Numbered from the stretch's first letter, positions 8,435-16,526 are shown. The stretch is 64,000 nucleotides of DNA from Paraeggerthella hongkongensis (GCF_003340345.1 NZ_PPTQ01000014.1:1-64000), one strand, 5' to 3'. Numbers and translations are program-made. Notes: generated by a model from the sequence alone, not told the origin.

Positions 8435-10126
8435 ATGCAACGCGACAAAATCAAACCTATCCTGTTCAGCATCATCAAGCATTCCAGCAAAGAAGAGCTC
8501 AAAAAGCAGCTGCCCAAAGACATCGTTTCGGGCATCATGGTAGCGGTAGTTGCCCTGCCCCTCTCCATCGCCCTCGCCATCGCCTCCGGCGTCAGCCCCG
8601 AAAAGGGACTCTACACGGCTATCGTCGCCGGGTTCCTGATCGCCTTCTTAGGCGGAAGCCGCGTGCAGATCTCCGGCCCCACCGCAGCGTTCGCCACTAT
8701 CGTAGCCGGCATCGTGGCCGCAGACGGCATAGACGGCCTGATCGCCGCCACCATCATCGCCGGCATCCTGCTCATGCTCATGGGATTCTTCAAGCTCGGC
8801 GCCATCATTCGCTTCGTACCGTACACCATCACCACGGGCTTCACCGCGGGCATCGCGGCAACGCTCGTCATCGGACAGGCGAAGGACTTCCTGGGACTCA
8901 CCTTTCCCGCGGGCGCGCCCACGGTTGAGACCATGGACAAGCTCCAAGCCGTAGCCCAAAGCATCTCCACGGTCAATTGGCAAGCATTCGCGGTAGGCGT
9001 CGTGTGCCTTGCCGTTCTTTTCGCCTGGCCCAAGGTGAGCGAAAGGATCCCCGGCTCCCTGGTGGCGCTGATCGCCGGAGTGGCCATGGTGAACGGCTTC
9101 GGAATGAACGTGAACACCATCGGCGACCTCTACACCATCAACAGCGGGCTTCCCTCCTTCCACGTTCCGCAGCTCGACCTGGATATTTTCCGCGAGCAAA
9201 TGGCAAACGGCATCACCATCGCCATCTTGGCCGCGATCGAATCGCTGCTGTCCTGCGTGGTCGCCGACAGCATGATCAGCTCCCACCATCGCAGCAACAT
9301 GGAACTTGTGGCCCAAGGTGCAGGCAACGTCGCATCGGTGCTGTTCGGCGGCATTCCGGCAACGGGAGCCATCGCCCGCACGGCCGCGAACGTCAAAAAC
9401 GGCGGGCGCACCCCCGTCGCCGGCATGACCCACTCGATAGTGCTGCTCATCGTCCTGGCGTTTTTCATGCCCTATGCGGCTTTCATCCCCATGCCTACCA
9501 TCGCGGCTATCCTGCTGCACGTCGCGTACAACATGTCCGGCTGGCGCAACTTCGCGCACCTGTGCAAGACCACGTCGAAGGGGGCCGTCGCCACGCTGCT
9601 TCTGACCTTCACGCTGACCATCGTGTTCGACCTGGTGGTAGCCATCGGCGTGGGCATGCTGATCACCGTGGTCCTGTTCATGAAGATGGTCAGCAAGGAA
9701 ACCGAGGTTCGCGGCTGGAAGTACTACTGCGACGAGGACTCCGAGGTTACTCATCTTCGCGAGCTGCCGAAAAGCGTGCGCGTGTACGAGATCAACGGCC
9801 CCATGTTCTTCGGCATGACCGACCGCATTACGGACATTTCGGTAAAGTCGTTCACGAAGTACCTGATCATCCGCATGCGCGGCGTGCCTTCGCTCGACTC
9901 CACGGGCATGAACGCACTGGAGAACCTGTATGACTACTGCCGCGAAAACGGCGTGAGCCTCATCTTCTCGCATGCCAACGAGCAGCCTATGAAGACCATG
10001 CGGCGCGCAGGCTTCGTGGATTTGGTCGGCGAAGATCATTTCCGCGGCAACATCGACGACGCCATAGCCTACGCGCACCAGCTGCTTGACGAGGAGAGTC
10101 GAGCGGTGCGAAAGCGCGCGCAGTAG
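8435..10126 (+). CDS. SulP/SLC26-family anion transporter with STAS domain
   Basis: A 563-residue multi-pass membrane protein of the SulP family, which moves inorganic or organic anions (sulfate, bicarbonate or dicarboxylates). The N-terminal segment LPKDIVSGIMVAVVALPLSIALAIASGVSPEKGLYTAI is the family signature; about 12 hydrophobic stretches follow, and residues from about 455 form a cytoplasmic STAS domain (VYEINGPMFFGMTDRI, then VPSLDSTGMNALENL). The substrate is unknown: no sulfate-assimilation or carbonic-anhydrase gene is adjacent. ATG 8435 is chosen because the family homology begins just after it. Monocistronic between the promoter at 8274 and a hairpin at 10166. Confidence 0.92.
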   Translation: MQRDKIKPILFSIIKHSSKEELKKQLPKDIVSGIMVAVVALPLSIALAIASGVSPEKGLYTAIVAGFLIAFLGGSRVQISGPTAAFATIVAGIVAADGIDGLIAATIIAGILLMLMGFFKLGAIIRFVPYTITTGFTAGIAATLVIGQAKDFLGLTFPAGAPTVETMDKLQAVAQSISTVNWQAFAVGVVCLAVLFAWPKVSERIPGSLVALIAGVAMVNGFGMNVNTIGDLYTINSGLPSFHVPQLDLDIFREQMANGITIAILAAIESLLSCVVADSMISSHHRSNMELVAQGAGNVASVLFGGIPATGAIARTAANVKNGGRTPVAGMTHSIVLLIVLAFFMPYAAFIPMPTIAAILLHVAYNMSGWRNFAHLCKTTSKGAVATLLLTFTLTIVFDLVVAIGVGMLITVVLFMKMVSKETEVRGWKYYCDEDSEVTHLRELPKSVRVYEINGPMFFGMTDRITDISVKSFTKYLIIRMRGVPSLDSTGMNALENLYDYCRENGVSLIFSHANEQPMKTMRRAGFVDLVGEDHFRGNIDDAIAYAHQLLDEESRAVRKRAQ

Positions 10127-10165
10127 CTCGAGCAACGCCAAGCCAAGCCTCAACGTTGCCCGAGC

Positions 10166-10199
10166 GCCACGTGCGCAAGTTCCAACCTGCGCACGTGGC
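10166..10199 (+). terminator. Strong hairpin after sulP
   Basis: A perfect 12-bp stem (10166-10177 with 10188-10199) and a 10-nt loop lie 40 nt past the sulP stop. There is no T tract; such U-less hairpins are common ends of transcription units in GC-rich actinobacteria. Confidence 0.55.
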
Positions 10200-10359
10200 C
10201 CAACCTCGACGGTCGCGCCTGGGCCACGCGAAGCGACCGCAAGAACCCTAGCCGCTGCCACCGCGCCGCAACAACTCGTTGCTTTACGTTTTCGCACCTC
10301 GCATGGTTCAATGTCCTTGCGGCGCATCGCCGCTTCCGCCCGCCTGAAAGGACGCCCCC

Positions 10360-10806
10360 ATGACCATCGCAGACGCCCTCGTAACCATGCGCAAAGAGCG
10401 CAACCTCACGCAGCAAGACGTCGCCCGCAAGCTTTTCGTAACGCGCCAAGCGGTATCTCGCTGGGAAAACGGCGAGACCACGCCCGGCATCGACATGTGC
10501 AAGCTGATCTCGGCCACCTTCGACCTCCCCGTCACCCACTTGCTCGAGATGCCCGACGGAGACTACTGCCAAAGCTGCGGCATGCCCTTTTACCAGCCGA
10601 AAGACTACGGCAGCGAAGCCGACGGCGCACCTTCCGCCGACTACTGCTCATGGTGCTATCGCGACGGCGCATTCGTCGAAGACGAGTCGCTTGAGGAGCT
10701 TGTCGAGCGTTGCGCCCCGTACATGGCCGAATCCTGCCACGTTTCACGCGACGAGGCCGTCTCGTTCATGGGCGCGCTGCTTCCCCACCTCAAGCGCTGG
10801 AAGTAG
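10360..10806 (+). CDS. XRE-family regulator with C-terminal zinc ribbon
   Basis: A 148-residue protein. Residues 4-58 are a Cro/XRE helix-turn-helix (LVTMRKERNLTQQDVARKLFVTRQAVSRWENG). Residues 69-105 form a two-knuckle zinc ribbon, C70-x2-C73 and C96-x2-C99, of the 'putative zinc ribbon' type (YCQSCGMPFYQP). This architecture recurs in Firmicutes and Actinobacteria; its ligand is not established. GAAAGGA precedes the ATG. It is flanked by transport and peptide-deformylase-like genes with no shared operon, so its targets cannot be inferred. Confidence 0.82.
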   Translation: MTIADALVTMRKERNLTQQDVARKLFVTRQAVSRWENGETTPGIDMCKLISATFDLPVTHLLEMPDGDYCQSCGMPFYQPKDYGSEADGAPSADYCSWCYRDGAFVEDESLEELVERCAPYMAESCHVSRDEAVSFMGALLPHLKRWK

Positions 10807-10919
10807 CAACCGAAGACGCCGCGGACCGCACAGCGTGCCGAACGCGCCGGGCCAACCTTGCTGCGTGCGCGCTCCGAACGCGCCTCGTACATGCTCCCAC
10901 GCCCCCTCAGGCTTCCTCG

Positions 10920-10928
10920 TGATAGAAT
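10920..10928 (+). promoter_or_regulatory. Extended -10 promoter upstream of the first deformylase-like gene
   Basis: TGATAGAAT (TGn plus TAGAAT) with no recognisable -35 element; an extended -10 promoter would start transcription near 10935, about 68 nt before the ATG at 11003. Confidence 0.45.
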
Positions 10929-11002
10929 TCGTCCAGGAAAATCAACCCCGCAGCGCGCACGCAGCACCGCGGGCGTTTCAAACCCACGAAGACGGGAGCA
11001 TC

Positions 11003-11422
11003 ATGATCAAGGAACTGGTAAAGGACGAGGCCATCCTCTCGCAGCCCTGCGCTGCAGCCACCGCCGAAGACGCGTCGGTTGCGCAGGATCTGATCGACAC
11101 GCTGACCTCGCTCGAAGGCGCCGCATGCTTGGCGGCCAATCAAATTGGCGTCGCCACCTGCGTTGTCGCCTATCTTGACGACAACGACCAGCCGCACGTC
11201 ATGTACAACCCCAAGCTGCTGCAGGCGCTCGGCGCGTTCAAGACCGTCGAAGGCTGCCTTTCCTTGGAGGCCGATTCCAAGGTAACGCGCTACGATCGCG
11301 TCAAAATCGCCTACGAAGATCTGGTCGACGGCACGCTTGTTGCCCGCAAGAAGGACTTCAACGGCTGGACAGCCCAGATCATTCAGCACACGATCGACCA
11401 TTGCAAGGGCAAGCTGGTCTAG
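11003..11422 (+). CDS. Peptide-deformylase-like protein lacking the catalytic glutamate
   Basis: A 139-residue short deformylase homologue. The metal-ligand set is complete (C85 in VEGCLS; H129 and H133), and the Gln of the first motif is present (CLAANQIGV, Q47), but the HExxH motif reads QHTIDH, replacing the catalytic glutamate by T130. Metal binding may survive while classical deformylation should be crippled. ATG 11003 aligns with the start of the second paralogue at 12180 and follows GGGAGCATC. It shares the N-terminal pattern IKxxxxxxxxLxQPCxxAT with that paralogue, so the two arose by duplication. It opens a cluster with a small basic protein, ArsC and the paralogue. It could be a decoy, a binding protein or an enzyme with a different base. 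Confidence 0.85.
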   Translation: MIKELVKDEAILSQPCAAATAEDASVAQDLIDTLTSLEGAACLAANQIGVATCVVAYLDDNDQPHVMYNPKLLQALGAFKTVEGCLSLEADSKVTRYDRVKIAYEDLVDGTLVARKKDFNGWTAQIIQHTIDHCKGKLV

Positions 11423-11450
11423 CTCGCGCGCTCAGGCAGTCCGAACCATC

Positions 11451-11624
11451 ATGGCAAAACCGTCCAGCAACCCCGATCGAGACCGTTGGATTCGCGCGCT
11501 CGCCGCAAAAGGCGGGCGCGCCGCTTCGGCTCCCCTCAATCGCAACCCGCGCGCAGGCATCGGCCCGAACAAGGCCTCGGGCCACAAGGGCGGCATCAGC
11601 CGCCAAGGATCCAAGCGCGGTTGA
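11451..11624 (+). CDS. Small basic protein of unknown function
   Basis: A 57-residue reading frame (MAKPSSNPDRDRWIRALAAK...) rich in Arg, Lys, Gly and Ser and ending GSKRG. Codon third positions are GC-rich like those of neighbouring genes, which supports coding, but the ribosome binding site is weak and no family is recognised. The basic Gly-rich C-terminus suggests nucleic-acid contact; this is speculation. It begins 28 nt after the preceding stop and ends 26 nt before the ArsC start, consistent with an operon. Confidence 0.45.
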   Translation: MAKPSSNPDRDRWIRALAAKGGRAASAPLNRNPRAGIGPNKASGHKGGISRQGSKRG

Positions 11625-11650
11625 TGCCGCACGCCTAGAACGGAGCAGCC

Positions 11651-12103
11651 TTGCACGAAGCAGGGCCCTTCGATCCCGAACGCAGCCATCCCCAAACGAC
11701 AAGCCGCCCGATTCCTCGAGTTGCTTTCGTCTGCACGCACAACTCATGTCGAAGCCAAATGGCAGAAGCAATCGCGAAGCAGATCGCAAAAGGCACCTTT
11801 GCAGCTTGCTCGGCCGGCACGCACCCCCGGGAGCACATAAACCACCAGGCACTGCAAACGCTTGCCAACCATGGATACGGAACCGACGGGCTTCGGTCAA
11901 AGCCGCTCGACGATATTCCACCCGTCGATTGGGTTGTCACCATGGGCTGCGGGGTTGCGTGCCCGGCGCTTCCATGCGCGCATCGCGAGGATTGGGGGCT
12001 CGAAGACCCCAGCGGCAAAGACGATAGCTCGTTCGAAACCTGTCTCGCCCTCATTGAAGATCGCATCGCCGACCTCAAGAAGCGCATAGAAGCCGCCCTT
12101 TGA
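11651..12103 (+). CDS. arsC: Thioredoxin-coupled type arsenate reductase (low-Mr phosphatase fold)
   Basis: Has the low-molecular-weight tyrosine phosphatase P-loop CTHNSCR (C-x5-R) in VAFVCTHNSCRSQMAEA, plus a distal cysteine pair in VVTMGCGVACPALPC followed by DWGLEDPSGKD, the pattern of the ArsC branch that reduces arsenate with a Cys relay. The 150-residue frame starts at TTG 11651 with GGAG 6 nt upstream. No arsB, acr3 or arsR lies nearby; instead it sits between two deformylase paralogues. A general protein phosphatase cannot be excluded, but the second cysteine pair favours arsenate reduction. Confidence 0.82.
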   Translation: MHEAGPFDPERSHPQTTSRPIPRVAFVCTHNSCRSQMAEAIAKQIAKGTFAACSAGTHPREHINHQALQTLANHGYGTDGLRSKPLDDIPPVDWVVTMGCGVACPALPCAHREDWGLEDPSGKDDSSFETCLALIEDRIADLKKRIEAAL

Positions 12104-12179
12104 CCGTTTGCGCCGTATCCCGTTCGCGCAAGCCACCGACCTCCCCGAATCCCGTCGCCTCATCCCGAAAGGCCCTCCC

Positions 12180-12590
12180 GTGATCAAGCCCATCATGAGA
12201 AACCAAACGTTTCTTGCGCAGCCCTGCGCACCGGCGACAACCGCCGATGTCCAAACGGCGCAAGACCTGCTCGACACGCTGGCCGCTCACTCGCACGAAT
12301 GCGTCGGAATGGCCGCCAACATGATCGGCGTACCGAAGCGCATCATCGTATTCGACGACGAAGGCACGTCGCGCATCATGTTCAATCCGGAAATCATCAG
12401 CTGCGCAGGCCCCTTCGAAACGGAAGAAGGCTGTCTCTCGCTCCTTGGCAGGCGCACCGCCACACGCTACCGAACCATCAAGGTTCGCTACGAAGACGAG
12501 GCGTTTCGCTCCAAGACGAAGTCGTTCGTCGGATGGACCGCGCAGATCATCCAGCACGAGATCGACCACTGCAACGGCATCGTGATCTAG
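12180..12590 (+). CDS. Short peptide-deformylase-family protein with intact HExxH
   Basis: A 136-residue homologue that keeps C85 (EEGCLS) and HEIDH (H126, E127, H130) but has Met at the position of the usual catalytic Gln (GMAANMIGV, M48). It lacks the long C-terminal helix of E. coli Def (168 residues). Proteins of this Met-containing short type are, to my knowledge, widespread in Firmicutes and annotated as deformylases; their activity is less certain. The GTG start at 12180 makes the N-terminus (VIKPIMRNQTFLAQPC) align with the first paralogue. A conventional def gene is expected elsewhere in the genome. Confidence 0.85.
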   Translation: MIKPIMRNQTFLAQPCAPATTADVQTAQDLLDTLAAHSHECVGMAANMIGVPKRIIVFDDEGTSRIMFNPEIISCAGPFETEEGCLSLLGRRTATRYRTIKVRYEDEAFRSKTKSFVGWTAQIIQHEIDHCNGIVI

Positions 12591-12620
12591 GCCGGCGGGC
12601 AACTGCGCGATCCCGCAACC

Positions 12621-12647
12621 GCTCGCGCAGCGAAGCCCCGCGCGAGC
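12621..12647. terminator. Hairpin between convergent deformylase-like gene and ansA
   Basis: An 8-bp stem (12621-12628 with 12640-12647, 11-nt loop) in the 73-bp gap between convergent genes; it can serve both directions. No T tract. Confidence 0.45.
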
Positions 12648-12663
12648 AACCCGCGCGAAAGCT

Positions 12664-13665
12664 TTAGCCCTCTACCGTCCGATCGTGATTCACCACCCGA
12701 TAGAACAACGATCGAATCTCGTCCGCATCGGTCGTTTGCCCAAGGGCCCACATGGTCTTCGCCACCAAAGCCTCGGTGGTCATATCGCCGCCCTTGAGAA
12801 TGCCGGGATGGTTGGCAAAGGCTCGTCCCACTTCGTACACGCCCAAATCGCACCCCTCTTCGGGCACCTGCGTGGTCATCACCAGGGTTTTCCCGGCATC
12901 GACCCAGTCGAAAAGGGCCTGGTGGAAGTCATGGTACGCAGGAATTCCCCCAATGCCGAACGTCTCCACGATCACCGCATCGTAGTCGCGTTCCAAAAGT
13001 TCGAACACGCTTGGGCTCATTCCCGGCGTCAATTTGAGAACGAACACGCGCTCGTTCAAGCGATCGAACAGACGAAGCGACCCCTCGTCCGCGCATCGAA
13101 CGGGCGAGGCCGCCCGGATCACGCGATCGTTCCTGATAAGGGCTATCTCGGGAAAATTAACGCTCGTAAACGCGTTGAAGCTCATGGTGCGCTGCTTGCG
13201 CGCACGAGTACCCGCGATCACCGAGCCGCCGAACGCAACGGATACGTCGCACGATCGATCGTCAAGCGCGTACAGAAGGCTTTGGTACACGTTGAGCTTC
13301 GCGTCGGTGAACGGACTGCCCATGGGCTGTTGCGAACCGGTCAGCACAATGGGCTTTCCGCTCCCCTGGATCAGATACGAAAGCGCCGCTGCCGTATACG
13401 CCATGGTGTCGGTGCCGTGCAGCACCACGAACCCGTCGTACGCATCGTAAGCGCGCGCGATTTCGTCGCGAATGATCATCCAATCAGCAGGTCGCATGTT
13501 CGTGCTGTCGATGTTCATAGGCTGCACCACGTCCAACGCGCACAAGCCCTCCACCTGCGGCACGAACCGAGCCAGCTCCTCGCCGGTCAGCGACGGGGCA
13601 AGTCCGCAGCCATCCTCGGCTGAAGCGATGGTGCCCCCGGTTGCAATCATCAGAATCTTCTTCAT
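12664..13665 (-). CDS. ansA: Cytoplasmic L-asparaginase
   Basis: Hydrolyses L-asparagine to aspartate and ammonia. The 333-residue product starts MKKILMIATGGTIAS, the first active-site threonine motif; the second is VLHGTDTMAYTAAAL with its Thr-Asp pair. There is no signal peptide, and the length equals that of type I enzymes such as E. coli AnsA. ATG 13665 directly precedes the conserved strand and has AGGGA upstream; a 100-codon in-frame extension is non-homologous. Asparagine breakdown would feed aspartate/fumarate metabolism, which suits an organism with fumarate-type reductases. Confidence 0.94.
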   Translation of the reverse strand: MKKILMIATGGTIASAEDGCGLAPSLTGEELARFVPQVEGLCALDVVQPMNIDSTNMRPADWMIIRDEIARAYDAYDGFVVLHGTDTMAYTAAALSYLIQGSGKPIVLTGSQQPMGSPFTDAKLNVYQSLLYALDDRSCDVSVAFGGSVIAGTRARKQRTMSFNAFTSVNFPEIALIRNDRVIRAASPVRCADEGSLRLFDRLNERVFVLKLTPGMSPSVFELLERDYDAVIVETFGIGGIPAYHDFHQALFDWVDAGKTLVMTTQVPEEGCDLGVYEVGRAFANHPGILKGGDMTTEALVAKTMWALGQTTDADEIRSLFYRVVNHDRTVEG

Positions 13666-13980
13666 GCGCACGCTTTCCCTCGAATCCTTTGAACGAAACA
13701 ACAGTACCTGCCTCCACGCAAGTGCGAACGCTCCGATCGAAAATTCCATCAAGCCCCCAGCTGCGCCCAACGCCGCCAGCTCGAAAGAGCGAAACGCCCG
13801 CCCCTTCGACCCTGCGCGCAGCCTTGGATACGGCTTCGCAAAGTCGACGGCGCCACCGCTGCCCGCGCTTCTCGTGCAGAAACCGCGAATCGTCCCACGA
13901 CTTCGGCCTTGCAAGGCTCCAGGAGCTTTATACTGATGCTTTTGCAGGACGAGGCGGCAGGGCAAGACGAAAGGTACATA
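13666..13980. other. Divergent intergenic region ansA / purF-like gene
   Basis: About 315 bp with no credible gene. Near its right end TATACT (13929-13934) could be the -10 of the rightward PurF-like gene; no matching -35 and no purine riboswitch or PurR-like palindrome was recognised. Confidence 0.45.
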
Positions 13981-15402
13981 ATGGGCGGATTCTTCGGGGC
14001 TGCATCACATCATGATGTGGTGCTGGACGTGTTTTTTGGCGTGGACTACCACTCTCACTTGGGAACGCGGCGCGCGGGCATGATTTTCCACGACGACGAG
14101 GGCTTCCAGCGCGAAATCCATTCGATCGAGAACACGCCGTTCCGTACGCGCTTCGAAGACGACCTTCCCGGATTCCACGGATGCAGCGGCATCGGCTGCA
14201 TCAGCGACACCGATCCGCAGCCGCTTCTGGTGCGATCGCATCTGGGCACCTTCGGCATCACCACCGTAGGCGCCATCAACAATGCCGAACAGCTGGTGGA
14301 ATCCTACTTCACCGACGGCAACCGCCAGTTCATGGCCATGAGCTCCGGCGCCGTCAACACCACCGAGCTGGTGGCTGCGCTCATCAATCAGAAAGACGAC
14401 TTCGTCTCGGGCATCAAGCATGCTCAGGATGTGATCGAAGGATCGCTCACCTTGCTGATCATGACCGAGGACGGCCGCATCATCGCGGCGCGCGACAAGA
14501 TGGGGCGCCTCCCCGTGCTCATCGGCAAGAACGACGACGGGTTCTGCATCTCGTTCGAGTCGTTTGCGTACCACAAGCTGGGCTACGACGACGAGTACGA
14601 ACTGGGCCCCGGCGAAATCGTGCGCATCGACGCCGACGGATACCAGACCATTGCCCCCGCAGGCGACAAGATGAAGATCTGCGCATTTCTGTGGGTGTAC
14701 TATGGCTACCCCAACTCGAATTACGAAGGCGTGAACGTCGAGGTCATGCGCTACCGCAACGGTGCCGTCATGGCGCGCAACGAAGCCGCTGCCGGTACCC
14801 TGCCCGACCTGGACTACGTGGCGGGCGTGCCCGATTCCGGCGTACCGCACGCCATCGGATACGCAACGGAATGCAAGACGCCGTTCGCCCGCCCGTTCAT
14901 CAAGTACACGCCCACGTGGGCGCGTTCGTTCATGCCCAGCAACCAAGAGGTTCGCAACCGCGTGGCCAAAATGAAGCAGATCCACATCCCCGAGCTCATC
15001 CGCGACAAAAAGCTGCTGTTCGTGGACGATTCCATCGTGCGCGGCACCCAGCTGCACGAAACGGTGGACTTCCTGTACGAATGCGGCGCGTCCGAGGTGC
15101 ACATGCGCTCGGCTTGCCCGCCCATCATGTTCAGCTGCAAATACCTGAGCTTCTCAAGCAGCAAGTCCGAGATGGACCTGATCGCGCGCCGCGTAGTGCA
15201 GCAGCTCGAAGGCGACGAAGGTCAGGAGCACCTGGAGGAATACGCCGACAGCTCCACCGAGCGCGGCCAGTGCATGCTGCACGCAATCTGCGAGCAGATG
15301 GGCTTCGATTCGCTGGGCTACCAGTCGCTTGACGGCATGCTGGAAGCCATCGGCATCGATCGCGACCAGGTATGCACCTACTGCTGGAACGGCAAGGAAT
15401 AG
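13981..15402 (+). CDS. Amidophosphoribosyltransferase-like protein with Gly in place of the N-terminal catalytic Cys
   Basis: The 473-residue product has the PurF layout: an Ntn-type glutamine amidotransferase-like domain followed by a phosphoribosyltransferase domain with the PRPP loop LLFVDDSIVRGTQ (about 343-355). The N-terminus reads MGGFFGAAS rather than MCGIxG, so the glutaminase nucleophile Cys is absent. Similar 'MGGFFG' proteins are known to me from Bacteroides and other anaerobes, annotated as amidophosphoribosyltransferase. It could use free ammonia, receive it from a partner, or do something else; a conventional purF elsewhere would decide. The start is fixed by AAAGG 7 nt upstream and by the conserved N-terminus. 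Confidence 0.88.
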   Translation: MGGFFGAASHHDVVLDVFFGVDYHSHLGTRRAGMIFHDDEGFQREIHSIENTPFRTRFEDDLPGFHGCSGIGCISDTDPQPLLVRSHLGTFGITTVGAINNAEQLVESYFTDGNRQFMAMSSGAVNTTELVAALINQKDDFVSGIKHAQDVIEGSLTLLIMTEDGRIIAARDKMGRLPVLIGKNDDGFCISFESFAYHKLGYDDEYELGPGEIVRIDADGYQTIAPAGDKMKICAFLWVYYGYPNSNYEGVNVEVMRYRNGAVMARNEAAAGTLPDLDYVAGVPDSGVPHAIGYATECKTPFARPFIKYTPTWARSFMPSNQEVRNRVAKMKQIHIPELIRDKKLLFVDDSIVRGTQLHETVDFLYECGASEVHMRSACPPIMFSCKYLSFSSSKSEMDLIARRVVQQLEGDEGQEHLEEYADSSTERGQCMLHAICEQMGFDSLGYQSLDGMLEAIGIDRDQVCTYCWNGKE

Positions 15403-15430
15403 CCTTTTTCGACAACGCTTGCTCGATGAA

Positions 15431-15456
15431 AAGAACCGCTTCGGCGGTTCTTTTTT
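15431..15456 (+). terminator. Intrinsic terminator after the PurF-like gene
   Basis: A 9-bp stem (15431-15439 with 15444-15452) closed by a TTCG tetraloop and followed by T6. Textbook rho-independent terminator. Confidence 0.95.
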
Positions 15457-15481
15457 CATTCTCCCATTTTATTCAACAATT

Positions 15482-15497
15482 GTACCAATAGTGGTAC
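15482..15497. promoter_or_regulatory. 16-bp palindrome upstream of a small membrane-protein gene
   Basis: GTACCA-ATAG-TGGTAC is a perfect 6-4-6 inverted repeat about 70 bp before the ATG at 15564, in a short AT-rich stretch. A half-site-like GGTAC recurs near 15518. It resembles an operator for a dimeric repressor; the regulator is unknown. Confidence 0.5.
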
Positions 15498-15563
15498 TCA
15501 TAACTCACCCCTTCTCAGGTACACTGCGCAGCATACTCGCCAGATCCAAAGCAAGGAGGCCCC

Positions 15564-15926
15564 ATGAGCACCGCAGCCATCGCAACCCGGCATATCGATA
15601 CCGACCGTTCCTCCCGCACAACCGCGCACGCCTCGCACGCGCAGACCTCAGCAGCGAACCCGGAAATCCGCGCGATAGCCGGCGGCCTCTACCCTGGCCG
15701 CAAGCAAGCGCTTCACGCGCGAAACCAGCACAACGTCGCAGAGCATGAGCCTTCGAGCGAGTGCTTCGATCGACGCAGGGCCGCTCGAAACGACACCGCA
15801 GCGAAGCCGCGCCTCCTTCAGGGAACGCAAGGCGTCAGCTACAACCTGTCGTCAGGCGAGCGCGTCATGGCGGCAAGCGCGGGAATCCTGTTTTCCCTGG
15901 CGGCAATCGCAGCCATGATGCTCTAA
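15564..15926 (+). CDS. Small protein with C-terminal membrane helix, unknown function
   Basis: 120 residues, polar and Ala/Arg/His-rich for the first 95, then a hydrophobic stretch (VMAASAGILFSLAAIAAMML) that ends the protein, so it is probably tail-anchored or inserted with the N-terminus in the cytoplasm. The Shine-Dalgarno AAGGAGG 5 nt before the ATG is among the strongest in the window, which supports expression. No family was recognised. The upstream palindrome suggests repressor control. Position, size and single helix recall SOS-type division inhibitors, but no LysM motif or LexA box was identified, so that is only a guess. Confidence 0.6.
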   Translation: MSTAAIATRHIDTDRSSRTTAHASHAQTSAANPEIRAIAGGLYPGRKQALHARNQHNVAEHEPSSECFDRRRAARNDTAAKPRLLQGTQGVSYNLSSGERVMAASAGILFSLAAIAAMML

Positions 15927-15931
15927 AGGAA

Positions 15932-15942
15932 GGGGGGGGGGG
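15932..15942 (+). repeat. G11 homopolymer between two small genes
   Basis: Eleven consecutive G residues lie 5 nt after the stop of the preceding gene and 5 nt before the GTG start of the next, inside the latter's ribosome-binding region (AAAGGA precedes the tract). Tracts of this length are prone to slippage. Confidence 0.9.
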
Positions 15943-15947
15943 ATACC

Positions 15948-16526
15948 GTGAAGGACGCTTTAACACCGTTGCGATCGCAGTCTCGACCATCGCTTCGCCC
16001 GGCCTCCGCAGATGCGGCGGCCGTCTTCGCAAGCCTGTACCGACGCTGGAGCGGCGATGCTCGTCGCCTCTCGCGCGAAAGCATGCAGGCTGTCCGCAGC
16101 GCAACGGGATCGCGCATCATAGACGTGCTTTCCATATGGGACGAACGGGAAGCATGCTGGCTGGCCGACGCACCCACCATGATCAGGCTCGACACTTGCG
16201 ACATCACCGCATTCGCCATGCACAGCCCGCTCATAGCCATCCACCGCGGCCACGTCGAGACCGACTCCCCCATTGCAACCTTCGGGTCGCGCAGCAGCCC
16301 AGAAAACAGTTCGCACGCATCGCAGCCCTTCTTCTGGAGAAGTGTTCGGCCCTGCTCCTACGCATTAGGGCGCACGGTGGAGCGATTCGCGTTCGAAACC
16401 GACGGAAGAAAACGCCTCCTGGCCCTTGAAGCCCATTTGGATGACGGAGGATGGCTGCGCATGAGCAGTTTCGGCATCGACTCCGAACGGTCCTACTCGT
16501 ATGCGTCGAGGATGTTCTTCAAGTAA
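15948..16526 (+). CDS. Uncharacterised 192-residue protein
   Basis: No family recognised. The frame opens at GTG, 21 nt after the preceding gene's stop and in the same reading frame, with a purine-rich AAAGGA/G11 stretch upstream. The sequence is mixed, without obvious membrane segments: W, H and R are frequent, and segments such as SRIIDVLSIWDEREACWLADAP look globular. Codon use resembles the neighbours, and a competing antisense frame of 118 residues is less convincing. Its 3' end overlaps the convergent WYL gene by 34 nt, which lowers confidence slightly. It may be translated together with the upstream small membrane protein. Confidence 0.5.
   Translation: MKDALTPLRSQSRPSLRPASADAAAVFASLYRRWSGDARRLSRESMQAVRSATGSRIIDVLSIWDEREACWLADAPTMIRLDTCDITAFAMHSPLIAIHRGHVETDSPIATFGSRSSPENSSHASQPFFWRSVRPCSYALGRTVERFAFETDGRKRLLALEAHLDDGGWLRMSSFGIDSERSYSYASRMFFK

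Noticed and set aside
8648-10327. Minus-strand frame of 559 codons opposite sulP
   Set aside because: His/Asp-rich shadow of the transporter with no conserved domain.
13909-13980. Upstream in-frame extension of the PurF-like protein
   Set aside because: The 24 extra codons are not conserved in type and the ribosome binding site fits ATG 13981.
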